NCBI GenBank assembly: GCA_963204785.1
Contig: CAUJHG010000041.1
Span: forward strand, 1 to 64,000
DNA length: 64,000 bases
Direction: 5' to 3'
DNA from: Pseudomonadota bacterium
GTDB taxonomy: Bacteria; Pseudomonadota; Gammaproteobacteria; Burkholderiales; Burkholderiaceae_E
In this document: positions 50,711-59,570 of the stretch, piece by piece
How positions within the stretch are numbered: the first letter of the stretch is position 1
Layout of the letters: each line of letters opens with the position of its first letter
Translations under genes and position numbers: made by a program
The notes under the pieces: generated by a model
Told to the model about the DNA's origin: nothing
What the model saw: the letters and a program-made list of their open reading frames with translations, nothing else
The model's database searches: none

Positions 50711-53461
50711 TCAACGCCTGGCCCGTTGGTGGCCCGGCGGGTCGCTGGGGAGTTCGCCCCCGTCTCGGACACCAGGGATCAGGCCCAGTTCGCGGGCCAC
50801 GACGGTCGCCTGGTACCGGCTGCCGACACGGAGCTTTCCGAAGATCGACTTGAGGTTCCACTTCACGGTCTGCTCGCTGATGTTCAGGGCCAGCGCGATG
50901 CGCTTGTTGGGCATCGACTGATCCAGCAGCGCGACGATCTCGAGTTCGCGTGGCGTGAGCGGCAGCGTTCCGATGCGCCCAGCGGGAGGCTGCGCGAGGA
51001 TCGCAGGAGTTGCGCCGCGTTGTCGGGCGCCCATCGCGGAGTCCAGGATCAGGCGTTGCAGGTAGTCGTCGCACCCTGTCCGGTCGCCAGCTTCCACGCG
51101 CAGCAGCATCCCCCGGATCCGCTCGCCTTCGTCGAGTAGGGTTCGCAGCAGTCCCAGCCGGCGGCCGGTGGCAAGCGCTGCCCGAATGCAGGCGTCAGCT
51201 TCGGGAATCCGGCCCAGATCGTCCAGCGCCTGTGCCTGCAGGAGATCGGAGGTGACCTGCAGGCACTGCATGCCGAAGCGCGCGGCCATTGCCTGCACTT
51301 CCTGCACCGAGCGCAGTGCCTGAGAGGGTTCGTGCCGGGCGAGTGCGAGCCGGGTGCACGCGAGTGCCGCGACCGCCCGTATCTCGGCATCGCGCATGTC
51401 GGCCTGCGAGCGCCCGCGGGCCAGTTCATGGATCGCGGCCTGCAGCGTCGCGGCGTGGCGCAGATCGCCCTCCTCCAGTGCGAGACGCTGCTGCTCGGCG
51501 AGCATGTGCACGACCCCGCGGTCGAAACGCAGGCTGCGGAAATGCGCCTCTTCGTGAAGGAGGTGGTCGAGGGCAGCGTTGAGCGACTCGCACATCCATC
51601 GCAATCGGCCCTGCGTGATCACGGCCTGCAAGGTGATTTCCGGCGCCGAATGGCGCAGCAAGCCCAGGCGATTGGCCAGGCGTTCGCGTGCGTCGTCGAC
51701 CCGGTCGAGCTCGTACAGGCAGGCAGCCAGGACCGCCGCGCACAGGCAGGCGCTCATCGAGTTGCGCCCATGCTGGCGCTGCGCGGTCTCGAGCGCGGCT
51801 TCGACCAGACCGTGCGCCTCGAGCACCCGTCCCTCGCGCAGGATGCCGAGCGCTGCGGTGGCCGTTGCCAGCAATTCCAGCTCGCCGGTGCCGGCGCGGG
51901 TCGCTCGCGCAGACGATGACTGGTAGACGCTGCGCGCACCGGCGTGATCGCCGGCCGTGACCTGGACCCATACGAGCATTGCGATCCGCAGGGGTTCGAG
52001 CTGTGGATTCACGAGCGGGCCCTCGCGCAAGCCCGCCATCAGGGCATCGGCACGCACGGGGTCGTCCTGCTGCGAAGCGATCATCGCCTTCAGCAGCCGC
52101 AGTTCGGCGATGTCGACATCTCCTGCTGCGTCGGATTCGAGCATCGCCGCCCACATCTCGGCGCGCTCGGTCCGGGCCGTGAGCACACTGGCCCATCCGC
52201 CGAGGAACAAGAGCTTCGGGTGCCGGACAAGCACAGCGGCAGGCAGTTGCTCGACCCAGTGCACCAAGGCACTGAGTTCGCTCACCGTATCCAGCGGCGC
52301 GGGGTTGTCCTCGAGCAGGCGGATCACCGCATCGAAATCGTCTCCGAGCAGTGCGTGGCGCATCGCCTCGGCCAGCAGTCCGTTGCGTGCGAACCAGTCG
52401 GCGGCGCGCCGATGCAGTTGCGTGACCGCGATCCCGCTGCGCGCCAGGCCTTGCCCGAGGAAGTCCGAGAACAGCGGATGGAAGCGATACCAGCATTGCC
52501 GCCCGTCTGTTTCGACGGGCTGGAGGAAGAGGTTGCGCGCCCGGATCTCCGAAATCAGTTCCTCGGCTTCGGCGAAACCGGTGACATGCGCTGCAAGGTC
52601 CCCACCGAAGCGCCGCAGGATCGAGACGCGCTGCATGAACTCGACCATCTGCGGCGGAAGGTCGCCGATCACGTCCTCGGACAGGTAGGCGTCGAGATCC
52701 TCGCTGCTCGGCCGAAGCACGCGCAGGCGCCCCCAGCGGTGAGGATCCGATTTCAGGGCGATCGCAATGAGCTGCATGCCGATCGGCCAGCCATCGCTCA
52801 CTTCGTGGATCTGCGCCGCCACTTCCGGGGTGATCGCCGGGTCGAGATTGACCCGCAGAAAGGACAGCGCCTCGGGGAGTTCGAACGCGAGCTGGGCATC
52901 GTGGATCTCGCACAGATCTCCAGTGGCCCGCAGGCGCCCCAGCAGCAGGGGTGATCTGCTGCGCGAGGTGATCACCAGTCGCAGACCCGGAGACGCGGCG
53001 TCCAGAAGCGTCTGCACCAGCTGCAGGGTTCGCGGGTCATCGACATGGTGGAAGTCGTCGATCAGCAGGTACAGATCGCCGGGCGCCCCGGGCAACACGT
53101 GCAGCAGCGCCCTGGCCGCGAGCTTCGGATCGCGGTCGCTCTCGCTGAGCAGCAGCACGTCGTCCTGGACCGGAATCCCCGCCTGCCGCAGCGCACCATG
53201 CAGGGCGGCGCAGAACTGCCCCAGGGAATCGTCGTCGGCAGCAAGCGACATCCAGACGACCCTGGCGCCGGCGCACAGCAATTCCTGACGCCACAGGGCG
53301 ACCAGAGTGCTCTTGCCGAAGCCTGCGCCAGCCGTGATCAGCGTCAGCCTGCAGTCGCGTGCATCGTGCAGGCGTGCAAGCAGACGATCGCGCCGGATCG
53401 CCCGGCGGCCGATCCGGGGCGGCGCGAACCTGGTGGCGACAACCGAGGCGTTCTTGCTCAT
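50711..53461 (-). CDS. MalT-like LuxR-family regulator (LAL type), 916 aa
   Basis: Third LAL-type activator. Walker A is GAGFGKST at about 45-52, and LYLLIDDFHHVDDPRTLQLV with LVITSRSRSPLLLGRLRATG belong to the NTPase core. A long helical sensor follows. The LuxR HTH (LTPRELEIVALLDQSMPNKR, then NISEQTVKWNLKSIFGKLRV) is followed by an extra 20-residue basic/Pro tail. It is the most divergent of the three; its HTH has KWNLKSIFGKL where the others have THLRSISAKL or THLRNINSKL. The start at 53461 matches the family opening. It diverges from the thiolase operon, its most likely target. Confidence 0.91.
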   Translation of the reverse strand: MSKNASVVATRFAPPRIGRRAIRRDRLLARLHDARDCRLTLITAGAGFGKSTLVALWRQELLCAGARVVWMSLAADDDSLGQFCAALHGALRQAGIPVQDDVLLLSESDRDPKLAARALLHVLPGAPGDLYLLIDDFHHVDDPRTLQLVQTLLDAASPGLRLVITSRSRSPLLLGRLRATGDLCEIHDAQLAFELPEALSFLRVNLDPAITPEVAAQIHEVSDGWPIGMQLIAIALKSDPHRWGRLRVLRPSSEDLDAYLSEDVIGDLPPQMVEFMQRVSILRRFGGDLAAHVTGFAEAEELISEIRARNLFLQPVETDGRQCWYRFHPLFSDFLGQGLARSGIAVTQLHRRAADWFARNGLLAEAMRHALLGDDFDAVIRLLEDNPAPLDTVSELSALVHWVEQLPAAVLVRHPKLLFLGGWASVLTARTERAEMWAAMLESDAAGDVDIAELRLLKAMIASQQDDPVRADALMAGLREGPLVNPQLEPLRIAMLVWVQVTAGDHAGARSVYQSSSARATRAGTGELELLATATAALGILREGRVLEAHGLVEAALETAQRQHGRNSMSACLCAAVLAACLYELDRVDDARERLANRLGLLRHSAPEITLQAVITQGRLRWMCESLNAALDHLLHEEAHFRSLRFDRGVVHMLAEQQRLALEEGDLRHAATLQAAIHELARGRSQADMRDAEIRAVAALACTRLALARHEPSQALRSVQEVQAMAARFGMQCLQVTSDLLQAQALDDLGRIPEADACIRAALATGRRLGLLRTLLDEGERIRGMLLRVEAGDRTGCDDYLQRLILDSAMGARQRGATPAILAQPPAGRIGTLPLTPRELEIVALLDQSMPNKRIALALNISEQTVKWNLKSIFGKLRVGSRYQATVVARELGLIPGVRDGGELPSDPPGHQRARR

Positions 53462-53571
53462 CGGAAGGAGTCGTTCCGGTCGGCCCCCCCCCATTTCGGG
53501 GGGGTAGGAGAAGCCGCTCGCCCGCGTAAGCTGACAAAGAAGTTCCGGTTCAGCGCACAGGGGAGTCCTGC
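53462..53571. promoter_or_regulatory. Divergent promoter region with C-run/G-run hairpin
   Basis: A 110-bp gap between the regulator (leftward) and the thiolase operon (rightward). It contains nine C at 53484-53492, ATTTC, then seven G at 53498-53504, a 7-bp GC-only stem. The GGGGGTAGGAG part loosely resembles the purine-rich MalT box (GGGGAKGAGG), but the order of bases differs. AGGGGAG before 53572 is the thiolase ribosome-binding site. Confidence 0.4.
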
Positions 53572-54759
53572 ATGGTACAGAAGGTCCACGTTGCCGGCGT
53601 CGGCATGATCCCGTTCACGAAGCCGGGGGCCAGCGGCTCCTACATCGAGATGGGCGCCGAGGCGGTTCGCCTGGCACTGGCCGATGCTGGTGCGGGCTAC
53701 GAACTGATCCGACAGGCCTATGTCGGTTATGTCTACGGTGATTCGACTGCGGGCCAGTCGGCGCTGTACGAGGTGGGCCTGAGCGGGATCCCGATAGTCA
53801 ACGTGAACAACAACTGCTCCACCGGATCCACTGCGCTCTTCCTGGCGCGCCAGGCTGTCGAGAGCGGCGTGGTCGAGTGCGCGCTCGCGCTGGGTTTCGA
53901 GCAGATGCGGCCAGGAGCGCTGGGCTCGGTCTGGAAGGATCGCCCTCCGATCATGGGCAAGGGACAGGCGGTGGCCGATGCCTTGTCCGGTGACGTCGAG
54001 ATTCCGATGGCGCTGCGGCACTTCGGCGGTGCCGGACGCGAGCACATGCAGCGCTACGGGACGAAGCTCGAAACCTTCGCCGCCATCCGGGCGAAGGCGA
54101 GCCGTCATGCGGCGAACAACCCGCTGGCGATCTTCCGGAAGGTGGTGAGCACCGACGAGGTGATGGCCGACCAGCAGGTCTGGCCTGGCGTGATGACCCG
54201 GCTGATGGCCTGTCCGCCCACCTGCGGCGCGGCGGCAGCACTGCTCGTCTCGGAGCGGTTCGCGAAGAAGCACGGCCTGCGCACCGACGTGGCGATCCTG
54301 GCGCAGTCCATGACCACCGACACCCTCAGCTCCTTCGAGCCGCCTTCGATGATCCGGATGGTGGGCTTCGACATGGCCCGTGCGGCGGCCCGGGAAGTCT
54401 ACGAACAGGCAGGCATCGGGCCCGAGGACATTCCGGTGGCCGAGCTGCACGACTGCTTCGCCCAGAACGAGCTGCTCACCTACGAGGCGCTCGGCTTCTG
54501 CCCCGAGGGCGGCGCCGAGAAGTTCGTGATGGATGGCGACAACACCTATGGCGGCGCCGTGGTCACGAACCCGTCGGGCGGGCTGCTGTCCAAGGGGCAT
54601 CCGTTGGGGGCCACCGGACTGGCGCAGTGCTACGAGCTCACCAGCCAGCTGCGCGGCACCGCGGACAGGCGTCAGGTGCAAGGCGCCCGGCTGGCGCTCC
54701 AGCACAACCTCGGCCTGGGCGGAGCCTGCGTCGTGACCCTGTACGGGCGCAACGACTGA
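53572..54759 (+). CDS. SCPx-type thiolase with catalytic cysteines
   Basis: A 395-residue thiolase of the sterol-carrier-protein-X/lipid-transfer branch. Unlike the three aldolase-like paralogs, it keeps the nucleophile C82 (NNNCSTGSTALF) and the second Cys in ELHDCFAQNELL (about 290). The His of SKGHPLGATG (about 343) is also kept. It should cleave 3-ketoacyl-CoAs, and SCPx enzymes accept 2-methyl-branched substrates. It is the first gene of the operon running to 61503. The ATG has AGGGGAG about 6 bases upstream. Confidence 0.92.
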   Translation: MVQKVHVAGVGMIPFTKPGASGSYIEMGAEAVRLALADAGAGYELIRQAYVGYVYGDSTAGQSALYEVGLSGIPIVNVNNNCSTGSTALFLARQAVESGVVECALALGFEQMRPGALGSVWKDRPPIMGKGQAVADALSGDVEIPMALRHFGGAGREHMQRYGTKLETFAAIRAKASRHAANNPLAIFRKVVSTDEVMADQQVWPGVMTRLMACPPTCGAAAALLVSERFAKKHGLRTDVAILAQSMTTDTLSSFEPPSMIRMVGFDMARAAAREVYEQAGIGPEDIPVAELHDCFAQNELLTYEALGFCPEGGAEKFVMDGDNTYGGAVVTNPSGGLLSKGHPLGATGLAQCYELTSQLRGTADRRQVQGARLALQHNLGLGGACVVTLYGRND

Positions 54760-54832
54760 CACGCGTGGAAATCACTCCTGCCGGCAGCCGCGCAGGCGCC
54801 CGCGGGGCATTTGACAGGGGAGCCAGTTTCGA

Positions 54833-55276
54833 ATGGCAGACAAGAGCTTGATCGGCCGATCGCTCGGTGTGACCGTGGCCGACGTGGAGAAGGGGCGACT
54901 GCGGTTCTTCGCCAAGGCGATCGGCGAGACCGATCCGATCTACTTCGACGAGGCCGCTGCGCGGGCGGCCGGCCATCGGTCGCTGCCGGTGCCGCCCACC
55001 TTCCTGATGTGCCTGCAGGGCGAGGGCCGCGACCTGGTCCAGACGCTGAAGGTGCTGGGCTTCGACCTCGCGCGGATCCTGCACGCGGAGCAGGAGTTCG
55101 TCTATCACCGGATGGCGTATGCGGGCGACACGCTGACCTTCGACACGAAGGTCGGCGACGTCTACGACAAGAAGGGCGGCGCGCTGGAGTTCGTCGTCCA
55201 GGAGACCCGGATCACCAACCAGGACGGGGAGCACGTCGCCGACATGCGCTCGTCCGTCGTGCAACGCAACGCCTGA
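54833..55276 (+). CDS. FAS1-type MaoC-like subunit with degenerate active site
   Basis: A 147-residue hotdog protein of the MaoC N-terminal (FAS1_DH) type. The place of the hydratase motif reads FAKAIGETDPIYFDE at about 26-40, where the catalytic Asp and His are missing. Such subunits, like mycobacterial HadA or HadC, pair with an active hotdog subunit and shape the acyl-binding tunnel. The active partner follows after 11 bases. GGGGAG lies 9 bases before the ATG. Confidence 0.88.
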   Translation: MADKSLIGRSLGVTVADVEKGRLRFFAKAIGETDPIYFDEAAARAAGHRSLPVPPTFLMCLQGEGRDLVQTLKVLGFDLARILHAEQEFVYHRMAYAGDTLTFDTKVGDVYDKKGGALEFVVQETRITNQDGEHVADMRSSVVQRNA

Positions 55277-55287
55277 GGATCGCCGCG

Positions 55288-55707
55288 ATGAGGACCCCGA
55301 AGTTCGACGAGGTGAAGGTGGGCGATGCGCTGCCGACGCTGAGGCTTGCACCGATCAACCGCACCACGCTGGCCCTGTACGCCGGCGCATCGGGCGACCA
55401 CAATCCGATCCACATCGACCTGGACTTCGCGCGCCGGGCGCGGATGCCGGACGTCTTCGCGCACGGGATGCTCTCGGCCGCCTACCTGGGCAGGCTGCTG
55501 ACCGGCTGGGTGCCGCAGCAGCAGCTGAGGAGGGTGTCGGTGCGCTTCACCGGGATCACGCAGCTCGGGCACGTGCCGACCTGCACCGGGCGCATCGTCG
55601 AGAAGTTCCAGGAGGCGGGCGAGAAGCGCGTCAAGGTGGAGATCGGCTGCGCCAACCAGTACGGCGAGGACAAGATCCTCGGCGAGGCGGTCGTGGCCCT
55701 GGAGTGA
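55288..55707 (+). CDS. MaoC-family (R)-enoyl-CoA hydratase, catalytic subunit
   Basis: A 139-residue hotdog hydratase with the canonical motif YAGASGDHNPIHID (Asp37, His42). VFAHGMLSAAYLGRLLTGW is the following conserved helix. With the preceding degenerate subunit it probably forms a HadAB-like heteromer hydrating bulky 2-enoyl-CoAs. The start at 55288 was chosen from the family opening MRTPKFDEVKVGDALP. Confidence 0.9.
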   Translation: MRTPKFDEVKVGDALPTLRLAPINRTTLALYAGASGDHNPIHIDLDFARRARMPDVFAHGMLSAAYLGRLLTGWVPQQQLRRVSVRFTGITQLGHVPTCTGRIVEKFQEAGEKRVKVEIGCANQYGEDKILGEAVVALE

Positions 55708-55735
55708 ACCAAGCGATACACGGGAAGGAAGGGAA

Positions 55736-56563
55736 ATGAAGCAGCTCGAAGGCAAGGTGGCACTGGTCACGGGTTCGGGGCGCGGCATCGGTCGCAGCCT
55801 GGCGCTGAAGCTGGCGGCCAATGGCGCGCGCGTGGTGGTCAACGACCTGGACGCCGATCCGGCGCAGGAAGTGGTCGAGGAGATTCGCGGCAAAGGCGGT
55901 GAGGCAGTGGCCTGCGCCGGCAGCGTCACCGCGCCGGACTTCGCCGACCGGTTCATCAAGACCGCGGTGGACAGCTACAAGGGCATCGACATCATCGTCA
56001 ACAACGCGGGCTACACCTGGGACAGCGTCATCCAGAAGATGACCGACGAGCAGTGGTACGCGATCATCGACTGCCACCTCACTGCGCCCTTCCGGATCCT
56101 GCGCGCCGCGTACCCGGTGATCAGCGCCGCCGCCAAGGCCGACGCCGCTGCCGGGGTGGAGGTGTACCGCAAGGTGGTCAACATCTCGTCGGTTGCCGCC
56201 GGCGGCAACGCCGGCCAGGCGAACTACTCGTCGGCCAAGGCCGGGATCATCGGCCTGACCAAGACGATGGCCAAGGAGTGGGGTCGGCTGAAGGTGAACG
56301 TCAACTGCGTCGCCTTCGGGCTGATCAACACGCGCCTGACCGAGGTCACCGCCGACGGCAACGCGACCGTCAACATCGAGGGCCGCAACATCAGGGTCGG
56401 AGTCAATCCGGACCTGATGGCAATGGCCAAGGCGACGATCCCGCTCGGCCGGGCGGGGACGCCCGATGACGCCGCGGGCGCGGTCTACATGTTCTGCACG
56501 CCGGAGTCCGACTACGTCTCCGGGCAGGTGATCGTCTGCGGCGGGGGCTACGGGGCGATCTGA
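55736..56563 (+). CDS. Short-chain dehydrogenase/reductase, FabG/MFE-2-like
   Basis: A 275-residue SDR: TGSGRGIGRS, VVVNDLDADPA (acidic, NAD-type), NNAGYTWDS, ISSVAAGGNAGQANYSSAK with the catalytic Ser, Tyr and Lys. The linked MaoC subunits and this SDR together reproduce the activities of peroxisomal multifunctional enzyme type 2 (R-hydratase plus R-hydroxyacyl dehydrogenase). That makes (3R)-hydroxyacyl-CoA oxidation likely. AAGGAAGGG precedes the ATG. Confidence 0.91.
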   Translation: MKQLEGKVALVTGSGRGIGRSLALKLAANGARVVVNDLDADPAQEVVEEIRGKGGEAVACAGSVTAPDFADRFIKTAVDSYKGIDIIVNNAGYTWDSVIQKMTDEQWYAIIDCHLTAPFRILRAAYPVISAAAKADAAAGVEVYRKVVNISSVAAGGNAGQANYSSAKAGIIGLTKTMAKEWGRLKVNVNCVAFGLINTRLTEVTADGNATVNIEGRNIRVGVNPDLMAMAKATIPLGRAGTPDDAAGAVYMFCTPESDYVSGQVIVCGGGYGAI

Positions 56564-56662
56564 ACGCAGGCACGCGGCAGCGCTCCCCGGCGCGCCGGCG
56601 GATGCCGCCGCGCGATCGGATCCGGGCTTGCGTGCGCAGGCGAAACGGAAGGAGGAGGCTCG

Positions 56663-58297
56663 ATGACCGAGGGGAACGCGAAGACCTACGAGGAGATCCG
56701 GGCGGCGCACCGCTGGGACATCCCCGAGTTCTACAACATCGCCGAAGACATCTGCGACCGGAACGCCCGGGAGCGCCCCGACCTGGAAGTGCTGCTTATC
56801 GAGCACGACGATCGCATCGAACGCATGACCTACCGCCAGTTGCTGGAGTGGTCCAATGCGTTCGCTAACGTGCTCGCGGGGCTCGGGATCGGGCGCGGCG
56901 ATCGGGTGGCCGTCGTGCTTCCCACCGACATCGCCGTTCCGGCGGCACACGTCGGATGCTGGAAGCTCGGGGCGGTCTCCTGCCCGATGGCAGTGCTGTT
57001 CGGCCCCGACGCCCTCGCCTACCGCTTCGCGGATGCGGACGTCAGCGCGGTCGTGACCGATCGGGCCAGGCTCGCCGCCGTCCGCGAGGCGGCCGCCGCT
57101 GCCCCGAACCTGCGTCACATCCTGCTCGTCGACGGCGCCGAACCCGGCACGCTCGACTTCTGGGAACTGGTGCGCGCAGCGCCGAAGACTCGCGAGACCG
57201 CGCGCACCCGCGCCGAGGATCCGGCCTACATCAACTACACCTCGGGAACCACCGGACAGCCCAAGGGAGTGCTCGCGGCGCACCGCGCGCTGCTGGGCCA
57301 CATGCCTTCGATGGAGTTCGCGAGCGGCCCGTTCCGCGAGGGCCAGCGGCAGTACTTCCCTGCCGACTGGTCGTGGCTGGCCGGGCTCTGCGTGCTGCTC
57401 GTATCGCTCGAGACCGGCCGGCTGCTGGCCGCCCGCGCACGCACCGGCTTCGATCCGCTCGACGCATTCCGCTTCCTGTCCGAGCACCAGGTGGAGGTCG
57501 CGACGCTCGTGCCGACGATGCTGCGGATGATGAGGGCAGTGCCCGAGGAACAGCGGGCGCGCTATCCGCTGCGGCTGCGCTCGGTGACCACCGGCTCGGA
57601 GGCGGTCGGGGCCGAACTGTACAAGTGGACGCGCGAGGCCCTCGGGGCCAACCTCGTGGAGGCCTTCGGGCAGACCGAGTGCAACGTATGCGTACTGAAC
57701 AACAGCCGCTACATGCCCTTGCGCCCGGGCGCGCTCGGCAAGGCGGCGCCTGGTTTCGAAGTGGCGATCGTCGACGACGAGGGCAATCCCCTGCCCGACG
57801 GACAGACCGGGCAGATTGCCGTGAAGGCCGGCCACCCGATCATGCTCCTCGAGTACTGGCGCAAGCCGGAGGCGACGCGGCAGAAATACGCCAACGGGTG
57901 GCTGCTCACCGGCGATCTCGGGCGCAGGGACGAGGAGGGATTCTTCTGGTATGCGAGCCGCATCGACGACATCATCACCTCGTCGGGTTACCGGATCGGG
58001 CCGGGCGAGATCGAGGACGCGCTGATCAAGCATCCGGCAGTGGCAATGGCGGCGGCCATCGGCGTGCCCGATCCGGTGCGCACCGAGGTGGTCAAGGCCT
58101 TCGTCGTGGCCAAGCCGGGGGTGGCTCCGTCGCCGGAACTGGTCGCCGAGATCCAGGAGTTCGTCCGCACGCGGCTTGCCAGGCATGAGGTGCCGAGAGA
58201 GATCGAATTCATCGATCAGATGCCGCTGGGAACGACGGGCAAGGTGCTGCGCCGCGTGCTCAGGGAGCGGGAACTCGAGCGGCTGGGCGCGAAGTGA
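56663..58297 (+). CDS. Acyl-CoA synthetase, acetyl/medium-chain-like (AMP-forming)
   Basis: A 544-residue ANL ligase nearer the acetyl-CoA synthetase/medium-chain group. The P-loop is YTSGTTGQPKGVLAAHR, the adenine segment EAFGQTECNVC, and the hinge block WLLTGDLGRRDEEGFFWYAS is followed by SSGYRIGPGEIEDALIKHPA. The catalytic Lys lies in GTTGKVLRR. A strong AAGGAGGAGG site precedes the ATG after a 99-bp spacer that contains a 6-bp GC hairpin (GGCGGATGCCGCC). The spacer may mark an internal promoter or an attenuation point in the operon. Confidence 0.92.
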   Translation: MTEGNAKTYEEIRAAHRWDIPEFYNIAEDICDRNARERPDLEVLLIEHDDRIERMTYRQLLEWSNAFANVLAGLGIGRGDRVAVVLPTDIAVPAAHVGCWKLGAVSCPMAVLFGPDALAYRFADADVSAVVTDRARLAAVREAAAAAPNLRHILLVDGAEPGTLDFWELVRAAPKTRETARTRAEDPAYINYTSGTTGQPKGVLAAHRALLGHMPSMEFASGPFREGQRQYFPADWSWLAGLCVLLVSLETGRLLAARARTGFDPLDAFRFLSEHQVEVATLVPTMLRMMRAVPEEQRARYPLRLRSVTTGSEAVGAELYKWTREALGANLVEAFGQTECNVCVLNNSRYMPLRPGALGKAAPGFEVAIVDDEGNPLPDGQTGQIAVKAGHPIMLLEYWRKPEATRQKYANGWLLTGDLGRRDEEGFFWYASRIDDIITSSGYRIGPGEIEDALIKHPAVAMAAAIGVPDPVRTEVVKAFVVAKPGVAPSPELVAEIQEFVRTRLARHEVPREIEFIDQMPLGTTGKVLRRVLRERELERLGAK

Positions 58298-58336
58298 TCG
58301 GAACGGGCCCGCTCCATTTTCCAGGGGGAGAGAGAC

Positions 58337-59530
58337 ATGAAACGAATCCGTATCTGCCTGATGGCCGCAGGCTTGGCGGCGCTCCTGCCGATCACGGCGC
58401 CTGCTGCGGAGAAGAAGTACAGCCCAGGCGCCTCCGACACGACGATCAGGATCGGACACACGACCGCCTACAGCGGGCCGGTTTCCGCGTTCGGCGCGGG
58501 CGGGCGCACGCTGTCGGCCTATTTCAGGATGGTCAACGAGGCCGGCGGCGTGAACGGTCGACGGGTGGAGATCATTTCGCTGGACGACGCCTACAGCCCG
58601 CCGAAGGCGGCCGAGCAGACCCGCAAGCTCGTCGAGCAGGACGAGGTGCTGCTGATCTACGGCGTTTCCGGGTCTCCGACCAACAATGCCACGCGGGCCT
58701 ACCTGAACCAGAAGAAGGTGCCGCAGATCCTGATCGCGACCGGCGCGGGGAAGTTCAACAATCCGAAGGAGTTCCCGTGGACGATGCCGTTCTGGCCGTC
58801 CTACGAGATCGAACAGAAGACCTACGTCGACTACGTGCTGAAGACCAGACCGAACGCGAAGATCGGCGTGCTCTACGCGAACGACGACTACGGCAAGGAC
58901 CACCTGGCGGGCGTGAAGGCCGCGCTGGGCGCGAAAGCCGCCTCGATGCTCGTCGCCGAGGCCAGCTACGAGACCAGCGATCCGACCGTCGACTCCCAGG
59001 TCGTGAGCCTGAAGGCCTCGGGGGCGGATGTGTTCATCTCCGCCACCACGCCCAAGTTCGCCGCGCAGGCGATCCGCAAGGCCGCCGAGATCGGCTGGAA
59101 GCCGCTGCAGTTCGTCGCCAACGCGTCCAGCTCCATCAGCGCCGTCATGAAGCCTGCGGGGCTCGAGAACGCGGTCGGGGTGATCACCGCGGGCTTCCTG
59201 AAGGCACCGGGCGATCCCGCGTGGGCGAACGATCCGGGCATCAAGGACTTCCTGGCCTTCATGGCGAAGTGGAACCCGCAGGACAGTCCCCAGGACTTCT
59301 ACGCACTGGTGGCCTACACCAACGCCACGATGCTGCACCACGTCCTGAAGGCGTGCGGAGACGACCTGACGCGCGAGAACGTGATGCGCCAGGTGGGCAA
59401 CATCGACCACGTGAAGCTTTCGCTGCACCTTCCCAAGGTGGTGCTGAAGACCACCCCGACCGATTTCGCGGCGTTCAGAGCGTTGCAGTTGCAGCGATTC
59501 GACGGCACCAGGTGGGTGGATCTGGACTGA
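58337..59530 (+). CDS. Leu/Ile/Val-type ABC binding protein, no permease nearby
   Basis: Type I periplasmic binding protein, 397 residues. The signal is RICLMAAGLAALLPITAPAA, and mature EKKYSPGASDTTIRIGHTTA follows. NEAGGVNGRRVEIISLDDAY and VLYANDDYGKDHLAGV are conserved. It is embedded between the ligase and a crotonase gene, 39 bases after the ligase, so it is made with the enzymes. It shares the overall pattern of the two other orphan binding proteins but is a distinct sequence, so a different ligand of related chemistry is plausible. Confidence 0.92.
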   Translation: MKRIRICLMAAGLAALLPITAPAAEKKYSPGASDTTIRIGHTTAYSGPVSAFGAGGRTLSAYFRMVNEAGGVNGRRVEIISLDDAYSPPKAAEQTRKLVEQDEVLLIYGVSGSPTNNATRAYLNQKKVPQILIATGAGKFNNPKEFPWTMPFWPSYEIEQKTYVDYVLKTRPNAKIGVLYANDDYGKDHLAGVKAALGAKAASMLVAEASYETSDPTVDSQVVSLKASGADVFISATTPKFAAQAIRKAAEIGWKPLQFVANASSSISAVMKPAGLENAVGVITAGFLKAPGDPAWANDPGIKDFLAFMAKWNPQDSPQDFYALVAYTNATMLHHVLKACGDDLTRENVMRQVGNIDHVKLSLHLPKVVLKTTPTDFAAFRALQLQRFDGTRWVDLD

Positions 59531-59570
59531 TCGAAAGGCGCGGTCGGCGCAGCAACGAGGAGGGCAAGAG

